A stretch of 7,474 bases of DNA from an uncultured Prevotella sp. (GTDB lineage Bacteria; Bacteroidota; Bacteroidia; Bacteroidales; Bacteroidaceae), in the NCBI GenBank assembly GCA_900554835.1, contig USJD01000173.1:1-7474 (forward strand), given 5' to 3'. A model generated the notes under the pieces. The model saw only the letters and a list, made by a program, of their open reading frames with translations. It had not been told where the DNA came from and searched no databases. Position 1 is the first letter of the stretch, and each line of letters begins with the position of its first letter. The position numbers were made by a program, and so were the translations under genes. Below, in pieces: positions 1 to 5,492 of this stretch.

Positions 1-62
1 TCCCTTGTTTTAGTTACCTTTGCGAGGGAAATCATTTTCGTTTTATAGAGGAAAGGTACAAT

Positions 63-134
63 AAAAAAATGAATAAAAGATTATTTTACCTGCTTTTTTA
101 TTCTACAAGCGATAAAATAATCTTTCATTCATTT
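63..134 (-). terminator. Long AT-rich hairpin with T-tract, probable terminator of the HAD phosphatase gene
   Basis: Bases 67-88 and 113-134 are inverted repeats of 22 bases with a single mismatch. The 24-base centre can pair further (GCTT at 92-95 with AAGC at 107-110). Read on the minus strand, the hairpin is followed by a run of seven T (complement of the A run at 63-69), which is the layout of an intrinsic terminator. It lies about 70 bases past the stop codon of the phosphatase gene. The stem is unusually long and AT-rich for a terminator. The plus-strand exit side is also T-rich, so it may work in both directions. A structured RNA or a remnant of a small mobile element is the alternative. 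Confidence 0.5.
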
Positions 135-138
135 CCTG

Positions 139-180
139 TTTTATTCTTTTACTTCTTGATTTTATCTTTTTACTCCTTGA
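139..180. repeat. Two-copy tandem repeat of 21 bases
   Basis: Bases 139-159 and 160-180 are adjacent copies of a T-rich 21-base unit that agree at 18 of 21 positions. Both have the form TTTTAT, a pyrimidine stretch, TTTTAC or TTTTTAC, then TTGA. They lie between the long hairpin and the end of the phosphatase gene. With the hairpin they account for most of the gene-free stretch at 1-203. No function is evident, and low sequence complexity may explain the duplication. Confidence 0.5.
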
Positions 181-203
181 GCATTTTATGTTTTCTGAAA
201 CAT

Positions 204-881
204 TTATCCTTTTAGGATTTTCTGAAGTTCGGCGAAATCATCAATGATCCATTCTGCAGCGGCAAGCTGCTCACGGGTTCCGTTTCCATAAGTTACGGCA
301 CAGGCCCTGCAACCGGCATGATGCGCCATATCCACATCGAAATTCATGTCACCAACCACTAAGGTTTCTTCAAGCATATCCTTCACGTCATCAGGCGAAG
401 TTACAGGATTTTTCATTCCTCTCATCTCTCCCAGTGCCTTGAATACCATATCGGGTGCAGGCTTCACATGCTCCACATCATCACCCGCCACGATAGAGGA
501 GAATATATCCTCCAACTGCATCTGTTTCACATATCCATCCAGCGAGCAATGGTTTCTGCTGCTTGCCATTCCCAATACAAATCCGCGATGATGCAACTCC
601 CTGAGTGTTTCTATCACATGAGGAAACGGCTTTACGATCATCGTTTGCTTGTTTTCCAGGAATATCTCGCGATAAGTAGCTGCACACTCCATCCCTTCCT
701 CATCACTCATATCAAAGAGCGAGACGAAAGCCTCATCCAGTCGCAAACCGATAGTCTTGGCACATTCCTCATCCGTTTTTACTTCGAGATGCCTGACCCT
801 CATCGTGTCCTGCAAAGTCTTGACGATCAGACTTTGAGAATCACCGATCGTACCGTCAAAATCAAAGATAATATATTTCAT
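204..881 (-). CDS. HAD-superfamily phosphatase, phosphoglycolate phosphatase-like (subfamily IA)
   Basis: This 225-residue protein has all four HAD motifs. Motif I is DFDGT at residues 7-11, with D7 the expected nucleophile and D9 the acid/base. Motif II is the serine in GMASSRN near S107. Motif III is K140 in VKPAPD. Motif IV is GDMNFD at 177-182, whose acidic residues hold Mg2+. The helical cap between motifs I and II (about 15-85) fits the Gph/beta-phosphoglucomutase-like group. Members are soluble enzymes that dephosphorylate small phosphorylated metabolites; the substrate cannot be read from the sequence, so no symbol is given. A loop of about 20 residues (about 153-171) before motif IV looks longer than in typical Gph. 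The start is ATG at 879-881, giving the MKYIIFDFDGT opening expected of the family. The gene appears monocistronic, with a promoter at 952-983 and a terminator near 63-134. Confidence 0.9.
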   Translation of the reverse strand: MKYIIFDFDGTIGDSQSLIVKTLQDTMRVRHLEVKTDEECAKTIGLRLDEAFVSLFDMSDEEGMECAATYREIFLENKQTMIVKPFPHVIETLRELHHRGFVLGMASSRNHCSLDGYVKQMQLEDIFSSIVAGDDVEHVKPAPDMVFKALGEMRGMKNPVTSPDDVKDMLEETLVVGDMNFDVDMAHHAGCRACAVTYGNGTREQLAAAEWIIDDFAELQKILKG

Positions 882-951
882 GTTTCTTTTATAAACTGTT
901 TAAAATCCATTATTGTAAAGATAACTTTCCCGAGATTTCTCTTTACGATTG

Positions 952-983
952 CAAAGTTAACGATATTTTGCGACTCCACCAAA
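952..983 (-). promoter_or_regulatory. Bacteroidetes-type promoter for the HAD phosphatase gene
   Basis: On the minus strand a TTTG box (bases 983 to 980) is followed after 20 bases by TAACTTTG (959 to 952). This matches the Bacteroidetes sigma consensus, TTTG then TAnnTTTG with 19-21 bases between. Transcription would start near 945, giving a leader of about 60 bases before the ATG at 881. The promoter lies inside a 60-codon minus-strand reading frame (878-1060), which argues that this frame is not a gene. Confidence 0.75.
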
Positions 984-1077
984 TTTGGGGCGACGATTAA
1001 ACCCCATGTAGCATATTTAACAACTTTTACTGATAGAACGGCGAATGTTGAATATTCCATAAATTCTTATGCAAAAG

Positions 1078-1108
1078 TTTGCAGATAGGAAAGAAAAGTG
1101 TATTTTTG
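1078..1108 (+). promoter_or_regulatory. Bacteroidetes-type promoter for the NlpE-like lipoprotein gene
   Basis: A TTTG box at 1078-1081 is followed after 19 bases by TATTTTTG at 1101-1108, a full match to the Bacteroidetes promoter consensus. Initiation would be near 1113-1116, leaving a leader of about 20 bases with AAAGGA at 1122-1127 as a plausible ribosome site. Because the promoter lies downstream of the ATG at 1069, it excludes that upstream in-frame start and supports the start at 1135. It is divergent from the phosphatase promoter at 952-983; about 94 bases separate the two sites within a 253-base spacer that holds no gene. Confidence 0.75.
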
Positions 1109-1134
1109 CCGTAAGAACAGTAAAGGAATTCATT

Positions 1135-1599
1135 ATGAAGAAGAAATTAGTTTTGACGGCAGCTGTTATTGCAGCTCTGTCAGTTGGCTCCTGCAATAGC
1201 AAGAAGACCAACAATCAGGAAGCTGACCAAGATAGTCTCAGCTATACAGAGAAGGATTCTCTCGAATCCAATGCCTTCGTCCTCGATTCTATCGCAGGTA
1301 CTTACGAAGGAACACTCCCTGCAGCCGATTGCCCAGGTATCAAAACCGTGCTCACACTCAATGCCGACAGTACTTACCAGTACTCAGCCGACTATATCGA
1401 GCGCAAGGATGGTCACGACGAAGCAAGCGGAATCTTCAAGATGCTGGCTAATGGCGTAGTAGAAATCACCCGCCCTTCAAGTGGCGAGAAGTCATACTAC
1501 AAGGTAAAGGATGCCCAGAGCCTCATCATGACCGATTCTCTCGGCACAGAACCGGAGGGCGCAATGGCCAAGCACTATGTGCTGACCAAGAAGAAATAA
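1135..1599 (+). CDS. NlpE-like lipoprotein
   Basis: The 154-residue product begins with a lipoprotein signal: MKKK, a hydrophobic stretch (about 5-16) and a lipobox VGSC ending at C20, the residue expected to be lipidated. A polar linker (about 21-50) leads to a domain (about 53-150) resembling the NlpE N-terminal domain. The best match is GTYEGTLPAADCPGI near 55-69 followed by TVLTLNADSTYQY, which corresponds to the GxLPCADCxGI signature of NlpE. The first cysteine of the family CxxC is alanine here (A63), leaving only C66. In E. coli, NlpE signals surface contact and envelope stress to Cpx; no such role is shown for this protein. The start at 1135 is chosen because the promoter at 1078-1108 excludes the upstream ATG and because it gives a proper signal peptide. 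The gene is alone on its strand and converges with viaA. Confidence 0.85.
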   Translation: MKKKLVLTAAVIAALSVGSCNSKKTNNQEADQDSLSYTEKDSLESNAFVLDSIAGTYEGTLPAADCPGIKTVLTLNADSTYQYSADYIERKDGHDEASGIFKMLANGVVEITRPSSGEKSYYKVKDAQSLIMTDSLGTEPEGAMAKHYVLTKKK

Positions 1600-1614
1600 G
1601 CCCACAGACTTCAC

Positions 1615-1649
1615 CCGTCAGTATCGTCTCAAAGGACGATATCTGACGG
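1615..1649. terminator. Strong hairpin in the convergent gap and 3' end of viaA, candidate bidirectional terminator
   Basis: CCGTCAGTATCGTC (1615-1628) pairs with GACGATA plus CTGACGG (1635-1649). This gives a 14-base-pair stem with one bulged T at 1642 and a six-base loop. It begins 16 bases after the lipoprotein stop codon and covers the last residues and stop codon of viaA. Neither side has a clear T-tract, so intrinsic termination is uncertain. The placement between two convergent genes fits a shared transcript end or an mRNA 3'-end stabiliser. Confidence 0.5.
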
Positions 1650-3276
1650 TATAAATCTGGTTGAAGTAAGCCTTCCATTCATTCGGCTCCTTATCGTCGC
1701 TTCTGACAATACGGATGCCATAAAACCGGGTGCCCGTCTCCTTGTATTCCTTGAATCTCGACAGCATAGCCTGCGAGGGATTCGGAATCAGGAAGTCGGT
1801 TATCCAAAGTACGTCTGCATTCACATAATGCAATCCATCATGATCGAGCAACTCGAACATCTGGCTCATCATTTTTTTCGCAGATGTTCCTCCTCCGATA
1901 AAAGGGAGATGACTGGCTGATGCAGTATCTTCCGTCCCTTCCACAATATTGATTCCAATCTTCTTCAGCCGTTCCACCTTTCTCTTAGCCATGAGATCGA
2001 TGGCATGTGTACTCACCGAGAAATCTATCAGAAAACAGTCTCGCTCCAATTCTTCTGCCGTTTCTTCTATCAGGGAAATGAGCGTGGAAGAAATTCTTTC
2101 AGGAGTGCCATACATACTCGCAGAAGTATCGAGGCAGACTATCATAGGACCCTTGCGGGAGGCATGTGTAAAACCGAGTTTGCGGGAAGGCTTAGCCATC
2201 TCACTCTTATAGCGGAAAGTCTGCAACCTACGCGTGCGATACTTATATATAAAGAGTCCCTCCATGTCCTCATCACTGTATTGTGCAAGTTCGAGCGGAA
2301 GAAGCGAGTTGAGATCATCGCCCACGGTAATGCCCTCAATATCACTTCCTGAGGAATGTTCCATCTTCATATCAACACCCGAAGCGATGGTCAGCCGGTC
2401 CTTACCATTGGCATCCGCCACACGTCCCATCTTCGCTACAATCTCCTTGATTTCAGGATATTGATCCTGTATTTTCATCTCGTTCAGTCGGCGCTCAAAT
2501 TCCGTCTCTGTCCAGGCGTTCTTCATCATTTCCCATGCCTGAACCGCCCGCTGTTCAGAAATACCCTTCAACTTCATATTGCGAGTTATCTGATCCATCA
2601 TGCGGACCAATCCGGTCTCGAGATGAGTCTGTCTGAGCGCTATGAAGTCCTTCAGTTTAGAAATCACCTGCTGCTCTATACAAGCCTTCCAATCCCTTAC
2701 CAGCCGTTCCCAGTTCTCAGCTTTGGAAGCGCCGATAGAGGAATGCAACCTGTCAGTATCTCCATCATGAATTTCTCCATTATGATTAGCTTGAACAGAC
2801 TCCTCCCCGAAAAGCCGGAGGAAGAAAGTTTTGTCGAATCCATCATTCCGATGCTCCTCATCAATCTGGTCAAGCAAGGGTCTCCAAACCTCTTCGTTCA
2901 TCCTACGGAAGGGAGTCCAGTCGAGCACATCATCAGCCCGATGACTTTCCGTCCAGGCTCTCTGTCGCTGGAATCTCATGTGGTGAACACATTCCACGAT
3001 GAATTTCCCCACAGTCTCATAGAAAATCTTACTCTTGATTCTGCTGTTAACCACCTGGCGCTGGAATTTCTGCACCTCTTCACCAGTCTCTGCAATAGTA
3101 ACTTTCAAGGTAAAGAGGCGAATCAGATAATCCTTGAGCGGATCTTCTTTCAAATTCCAAGGCATGACAGTATTTGCCGGATCAGGAATCTTCACCTGTC
3201 CCGACTTGCAGAAATCATCCAGCATTTTCAGGTAGAACTGGGATTCAACCAAGTCCTTATTGGTCTGATATTTCAT
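1618..3276 (-). CDS. viaA: ViaA-like von Willebrand factor A (VWA) domain protein, partner of RavA
   Basis: This 552-residue protein has a long helical N-terminal and middle part (about 1-370) and a C-terminal VWA domain (about 375-545). The metal-binding MIDAS site is complete: DTSAS at 383-387, T464 in GGGTS and D494 in WITDF. The segment GPMIVCLDTSASM and the region before it (DDLNSLLPLEL, then a YKYRTRRLQTFRY stretch) resemble E. coli ViaA, as does the basic C-terminal tail ending in RPLRRY. E. coli ViaA is about 483 residues, so this one is longer. ViaA works with the MoxR-type ATPase RavA, and in E. coli the pair has been linked to respiratory complexes and aminoglycoside sensitivity. 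The start codon overlaps the stop of the upstream gene as ATGA (3273-3276), which suggests translational coupling. Unlike in E. coli, ravA is not adjacent but starts 3.4 kb upstream. The last codons form the hairpin at 1615-1649. Confidence 0.85.
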   Translation of the reverse strand: MKYQTNKDLVESQFYLKMLDDFCKSGQVKIPDPANTVMPWNLKEDPLKDYLIRLFTLKVTIAETGEEVQKFQRQVVNSRIKSKIFYETVGKFIVECVHHMRFQRQRAWTESHRADDVLDWTPFRRMNEEVWRPLLDQIDEEHRNDGFDKTFFLRLFGEESVQANHNGEIHDGDTDRLHSSIGASKAENWERLVRDWKACIEQQVISKLKDFIALRQTHLETGLVRMMDQITRNMKLKGISEQRAVQAWEMMKNAWTETEFERRLNEMKIQDQYPEIKEIVAKMGRVADANGKDRLTIASGVDMKMEHSSGSDIEGITVGDDLNSLLPLELAQYSDEDMEGLFIYKYRTRRLQTFRYKSEMAKPSRKLGFTHASRKGPMIVCLDTSASMYGTPERISSTLISLIEETAEELERDCFLIDFSVSTHAIDLMAKRKVERLKKIGINIVEGTEDTASASHLPFIGGGTSAKKMMSQMFELLDHDGLHYVNADVLWITDFLIPNPSQAMLSRFKEYKETGTRFYGIRIVRSDDKEPNEWKAYFNQIYTVRYRPLRRY

Positions 3277-3764
3277 TTTTCCATCAGATATTCAGCAAAG
3301 ATGCGGGCAGCACTCTCCACCTTTGCAGCACAAGGGCGAGATTTGTAGTATTCTGCCGTACGGGCTGAAGCCACATAACTGGACTGTGCCTTCTCATATC
3401 CTTTCAGACCGAGGATTTCAGCACAGATGATACTGCCATTCTGCTGCTTTGACTTAGCTAACAAATCCTGCACCACCTTGTAGCAGGCAGACTTACCTTC
3501 CCGGTCGTCGCCTTCGGTCTGACCGCAGTCCAGCCCCACCAGTACGACAATACCTGATACTGCGCCACACATCATGCGCATTCTACCCACTCCGCCGCCG
3601 AAGCCAGCACCGATACGTTTAGCCATTGTTTCATCGAGACCATACAGATCAGCAAAAGCAGCCACCACAGATTGGCAGCAGCCATAGCCCTGCATGAAAT
3701 TCTCCACAGCCTGATGCACACGACCCTCCAGTTCAGGAGACAATATTTGATTTTCTTGATTCAT
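3273..3764 (-). CDS. C_GCAxxG_C_C family protein, putative redox protein
   Basis: This 163-residue soluble protein has no signal peptide and seven cysteines (29, 30, 66, 80, 94, 114, 145). The family signature is visible: an N-terminal GYGCCQSVVAAF around C29/C30, a glycine-rich GAGFGGGVGRM (53-63), then CGAVSG with C66, and later cysteines at C94 and C114. The family is named for this cysteine pattern and is considered probably redox-active or metal-binding, but its reaction is not established. The start at 3762-3764 gives a normal family length. The ribosome site is weak. The stop overlaps the viaA start by four bases (ATGA), so the two are very likely made from one mRNA. No promoter matching the consensus is seen in the 68 bases upstream, so transcription probably comes from further upstream. 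Confidence 0.85.
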   Translation of the reverse strand: MNQENQILSPELEGRVHQAVENFMQGYGCCQSVVAAFADLYGLDETMAKRIGAGFGGGVGRMRMMCGAVSGIVVLVGLDCGQTEGDDREGKSACYKVVQDLLAKSKQQNGSIICAEILGLKGYEKAQSSYVASARTAEYYKSRPCAAKVESAARIFAEYLMEK

Positions 3765-3786
3765 ATTTTCAAAATTCTAAATTAGC

Positions 3787-3811
3787 GCAAGCAGCTGTCA
3801 ATGCTACTTGC
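3787..3811 (-). terminator. Weak hairpin after the AAA-ATPase-like/PD-(D/E)XK gene
   Basis: GCAAGCAGC (3787-3795) and GCTACTTGC (3803-3811) pair over nine bases with one mismatch around a seven-base loop. The hairpin lies in the 68-base gap after the PD-(D/E)XK gene. The minus-strand exit is AT-rich but has no continuous T-tract. It could be a leaky terminator or a processing site ahead of the C_GCAxxG_C_C-viaA pair. Confidence 0.3.
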
Positions 3812-3832
3812 ACTTTAGCGTTGCATAATTAT

Positions 3833-5395
3833 CTATTCCGTCACCCACTTCGTGATGTTCCGTTCTTCTTTCACACTGAAGTTGATGCCCACTTTCACTA
3901 TCTTCTTGCCACTCATGGCAAAGGCATCTGCATAGCGGTTGGCGTTGATTTGGGCGAGAGCGTCCTCAGCCGTCTTGTCAAACTTCAGTTCCATGACGAA
4001 GATATGGTCGGCGGTTTCGAGCGTGATGTCTGTCCTGCCCTTAGCCGTATGCTGCTCCACCACAATGCGATAGTCGGTGAGCAGGGCGAAGACAAGATAC
4101 ATCAGTTGCTGGTAATGCCCCTCATACTGCGTATTGTCGCAATAAGGAACGGTGGCAAGGAAAGTCTTGAGCAACTCCAAGGCTCCATCGATGTCTCCCT
4201 TTCTAATGAGAACAGACATCTGGGCGATGGCAACCTTTCCCTTAGGAGAACGGCGAGAAAGATAGTTAGGCAAGAGACTCTTGAATAAGCCCACACGTAT
4301 CTCCTTGTTCGGGATACCCAACTCGTAGAGTTCCGATTCCTCGTCAAAGCCCTTGATGGTGACATACCCACTCTGATAGAGCAATGGCACTATCGACTCC
4401 ATCTCTTCGGTCGGTGCATCGAAATCGGTAACGTCAGCCAATTCCTTCTCGCCGATGTCTATAGGAGAGACATCAAACTTGCGCATCATCTCTATCAAGA
4501 AGGTCGGCGTGCCCGATGCAAACCAGTAGGCACCAACTTTCATGCGAGAGAAACAGTTCAGCAAACTAAATGGATTGAAGACATCTGGTGAAGGCCATGT
4601 AAAATGATAACCATCATAATTGTCTTTGAGCTTCTGTATGGCTGCCTCTCTTGACAAATCCATTTTTTCCGCCAAACAATCAATGTCCTCCGTCATTTCC
4701 GACAGCAACTCATCCTTGGTAATACCACAAACACCAGCATAAGCCTCGTCCATGCTGATGTTCGAGATATTATTCAGCTCGCTGAAGATGCTCAACTGCG
4801 AGAACTTGGTGATTCCTGTCAAGAATACGAAACGAAGTAATGGCTCGCAATCTTTCAACGGACTATAGAAATTGCGCATGATGGTGCGAAGACGATTCAA
4901 CTTTTCATCATCGTGAACCACATCCAGCAATGGAGCATCATACTCATCTACGAGAATGACCACCTGCTTGCCAGTTTGCTCATGCGCTTTCTGAATCAAG
5001 TCGGTGAGACGATTGTTTGCGCCTTCTCGATGTTCTTTGATGCCAAATTTCTTCTCTTGGTCTTCCAACTGATAGCCCAAGTAAAGTTTCAGTTCTTCTT
5101 CCTCCTGATGTTTTCCACCAGCCATACTGAAATGCAGCACTGGATATTCCGTCCATTCCTTCTCCAGTTTCTCTATCGCCAAGCCTTCGAACAACTCTTT
5201 CTTGCCCTCGAAATAGCTTTTGAGCGTAGAGACGAGAAGAGACTTTCCGAATCGTCGTGGGCGACTCAGGAAGATATATGTGTCACTAGTATGCGTCATA
5301 CGATACACATACTCCGTCTTATCGACATAGAATCTGTCTTCCTTACGGATTCTTTCGAATGTCTGAATGCCTATCGGATATAATTTTCTTGCCAT
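3833..5395 (-). CDS. AAA-ATPase-like protein with C-terminal PD-(D/E)XK nuclease domain (DUF1703 type)
   Basis: This 520-residue protein belongs to the AAA-ATPase_like plus PDDEXK_9 (DUF1703) type, often multicopy in Bacteroidetes. The N-terminus has the typical PIGIQTFERIR and DKTEYV segments. The Walker A-like loop is RPRRFGKS (45-52), Walker B is VVILVDEYD (145-153), and FLTGITKFS (191-199) follows. The C-terminal nuclease core shows GRTD with D456 and VMELKF with E469 and K471, then AQIN with Q482, so the catalytic residues look intact. The biological role of the family is unknown. The frame is open to an ATG at 5450-5452, but that codon overlaps the TTTG promoter box. The ATG at 5393-5395 is therefore chosen, with AAGG seven bases ahead. 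The gene has its own promoter and lies between ravA and the C_GCAxxG_C_C-viaA pair, which suggests an independently expressed insertion. Confidence 0.85.
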   Translation of the reverse strand: MARKLYPIGIQTFERIRKEDRFYVDKTEYVYRMTHTSDTYIFLSRPRRFGKSLLVSTLKSYFEGKKELFEGLAIEKLEKEWTEYPVLHFSMAGGKHQEEEELKLYLGYQLEDQEKKFGIKEHREGANNRLTDLIQKAHEQTGKQVVILVDEYDAPLLDVVHDDEKLNRLRTIMRNFYSPLKDCEPLLRFVFLTGITKFSQLSIFSELNNISNISMDEAYAGVCGITKDELLSEMTEDIDCLAEKMDLSREAAIQKLKDNYDGYHFTWPSPDVFNPFSLLNCFSRMKVGAYWFASGTPTFLIEMMRKFDVSPIDIGEKELADVTDFDAPTEEMESIVPLLYQSGYVTIKGFDEESELYELGIPNKEIRVGLFKSLLPNYLSRRSPKGKVAIAQMSVLIRKGDIDGALELLKTFLATVPYCDNTQYEGHYQQLMYLVFALLTDYRIVVEQHTAKGRTDITLETADHIFVMELKFDKTAEDALAQINANRYADAFAMSGKKIVKVGINFSVKEERNITKWVTE

Positions 5396-5422
5396 AACTC
5401 CGCCTTTCTTCTTATTTTTGTG

Positions 5423-5453
5423 CAAATTTAAGTAAAAACTATGAAAGAACAAA
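5423..5453 (-). promoter_or_regulatory. Bacteroidetes-type promoter for the AAA-ATPase-like/PD-(D/E)XK gene
   Basis: On the minus strand TTTG (5453 to 5450) is followed after 19 bases by TAAATTTG (5430 to 5423), a full match to the Bacteroidetes consensus. Transcription would begin near 5417, about 20 bases before the ATG at 5395. This rules out the upstream in-frame ATG at 5452. It also shows that the gene need not depend on the asd-ravA transcript. C_GCAxxG_C_C and viaA may be expressed by read-through from here. Confidence 0.75.
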
Positions 5454-5458
5454 ATTTA

Positions 5459-5475
5459 CGCAAAAGTATTTTGCG
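5459..5475 (-). terminator. Perfect hairpin after ravA, candidate terminator
   Basis: CGCAAAA (5459-5465) and TTTTGCG (5469-5475) are perfect inverted repeats around a three-base centre. They lie 17 bases beyond the ravA stop codon. On the minus strand the hairpin is followed by a T-rich stretch (TAAATTTTGTTCTTT), consistent with an intrinsic terminator, though the stem is only 7 base pairs. It overlaps a TACTTTTG sequence (5468 to 5461) resembling a promoter -7 box, but no TTTG lies at the right distance upstream. An operator for the adjacent promoter is the alternative. Confidence 0.4.
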
Positions 5476-5492
5476 CCTGCCATATAAATCCA

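Noticed and set aside
878..1060. 60-codon minus-strand frame overlapping the phosphatase start by ATGA
   Set aside because: It contains the consensus promoter of the phosphatase gene at 952-983, so most of it would not be transcribed. The sequence has no recognisable features.
1071..1082. GCAAAAGTTTGC palindrome overlapping the lipoprotein TTTG box
   Set aside because: It is a short AT-rich imperfect palindrome that overlaps a promoter element. It is too weak on its own to call an operator.
468..1088. 206-codon plus-strand open frame
   Set aside because: It is antisense to the HAD phosphatase and runs through the phosphatase promoter and into the lipoprotein promoter. It has no family features.
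1069..1134. Upstream extension of the lipoprotein gene from the ATG at 1069
   Set aside because: The promoter -7 box at 1101-1108 lies inside it, and the extension would place 22 residues before the lipoprotein signal peptide.
2356..3348. 330-codon plus-strand open frame
   Set aside because: It lies entirely antisense to viaA and the end of the C_GCAxxG_C_C gene, both of which have clear family motifs. It has no recognisable domain and no promoter.
3765..3832. Search for a promoter directly ahead of the C_GCAxxG_C_C gene
   Set aside because: No TAnnTTTG with a TTTG box at 19-21 bases was found on the minus strand in this gap.
5396..5452. 19-residue upstream extension of the PD-(D/E)XK gene
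   Set aside because: The ATG at 5450-5452 overlaps the TTTG box and the extension spans the -7 box of the promoter. The family start MARKLYPIGIQTF fits the ATG at 5393-5395.
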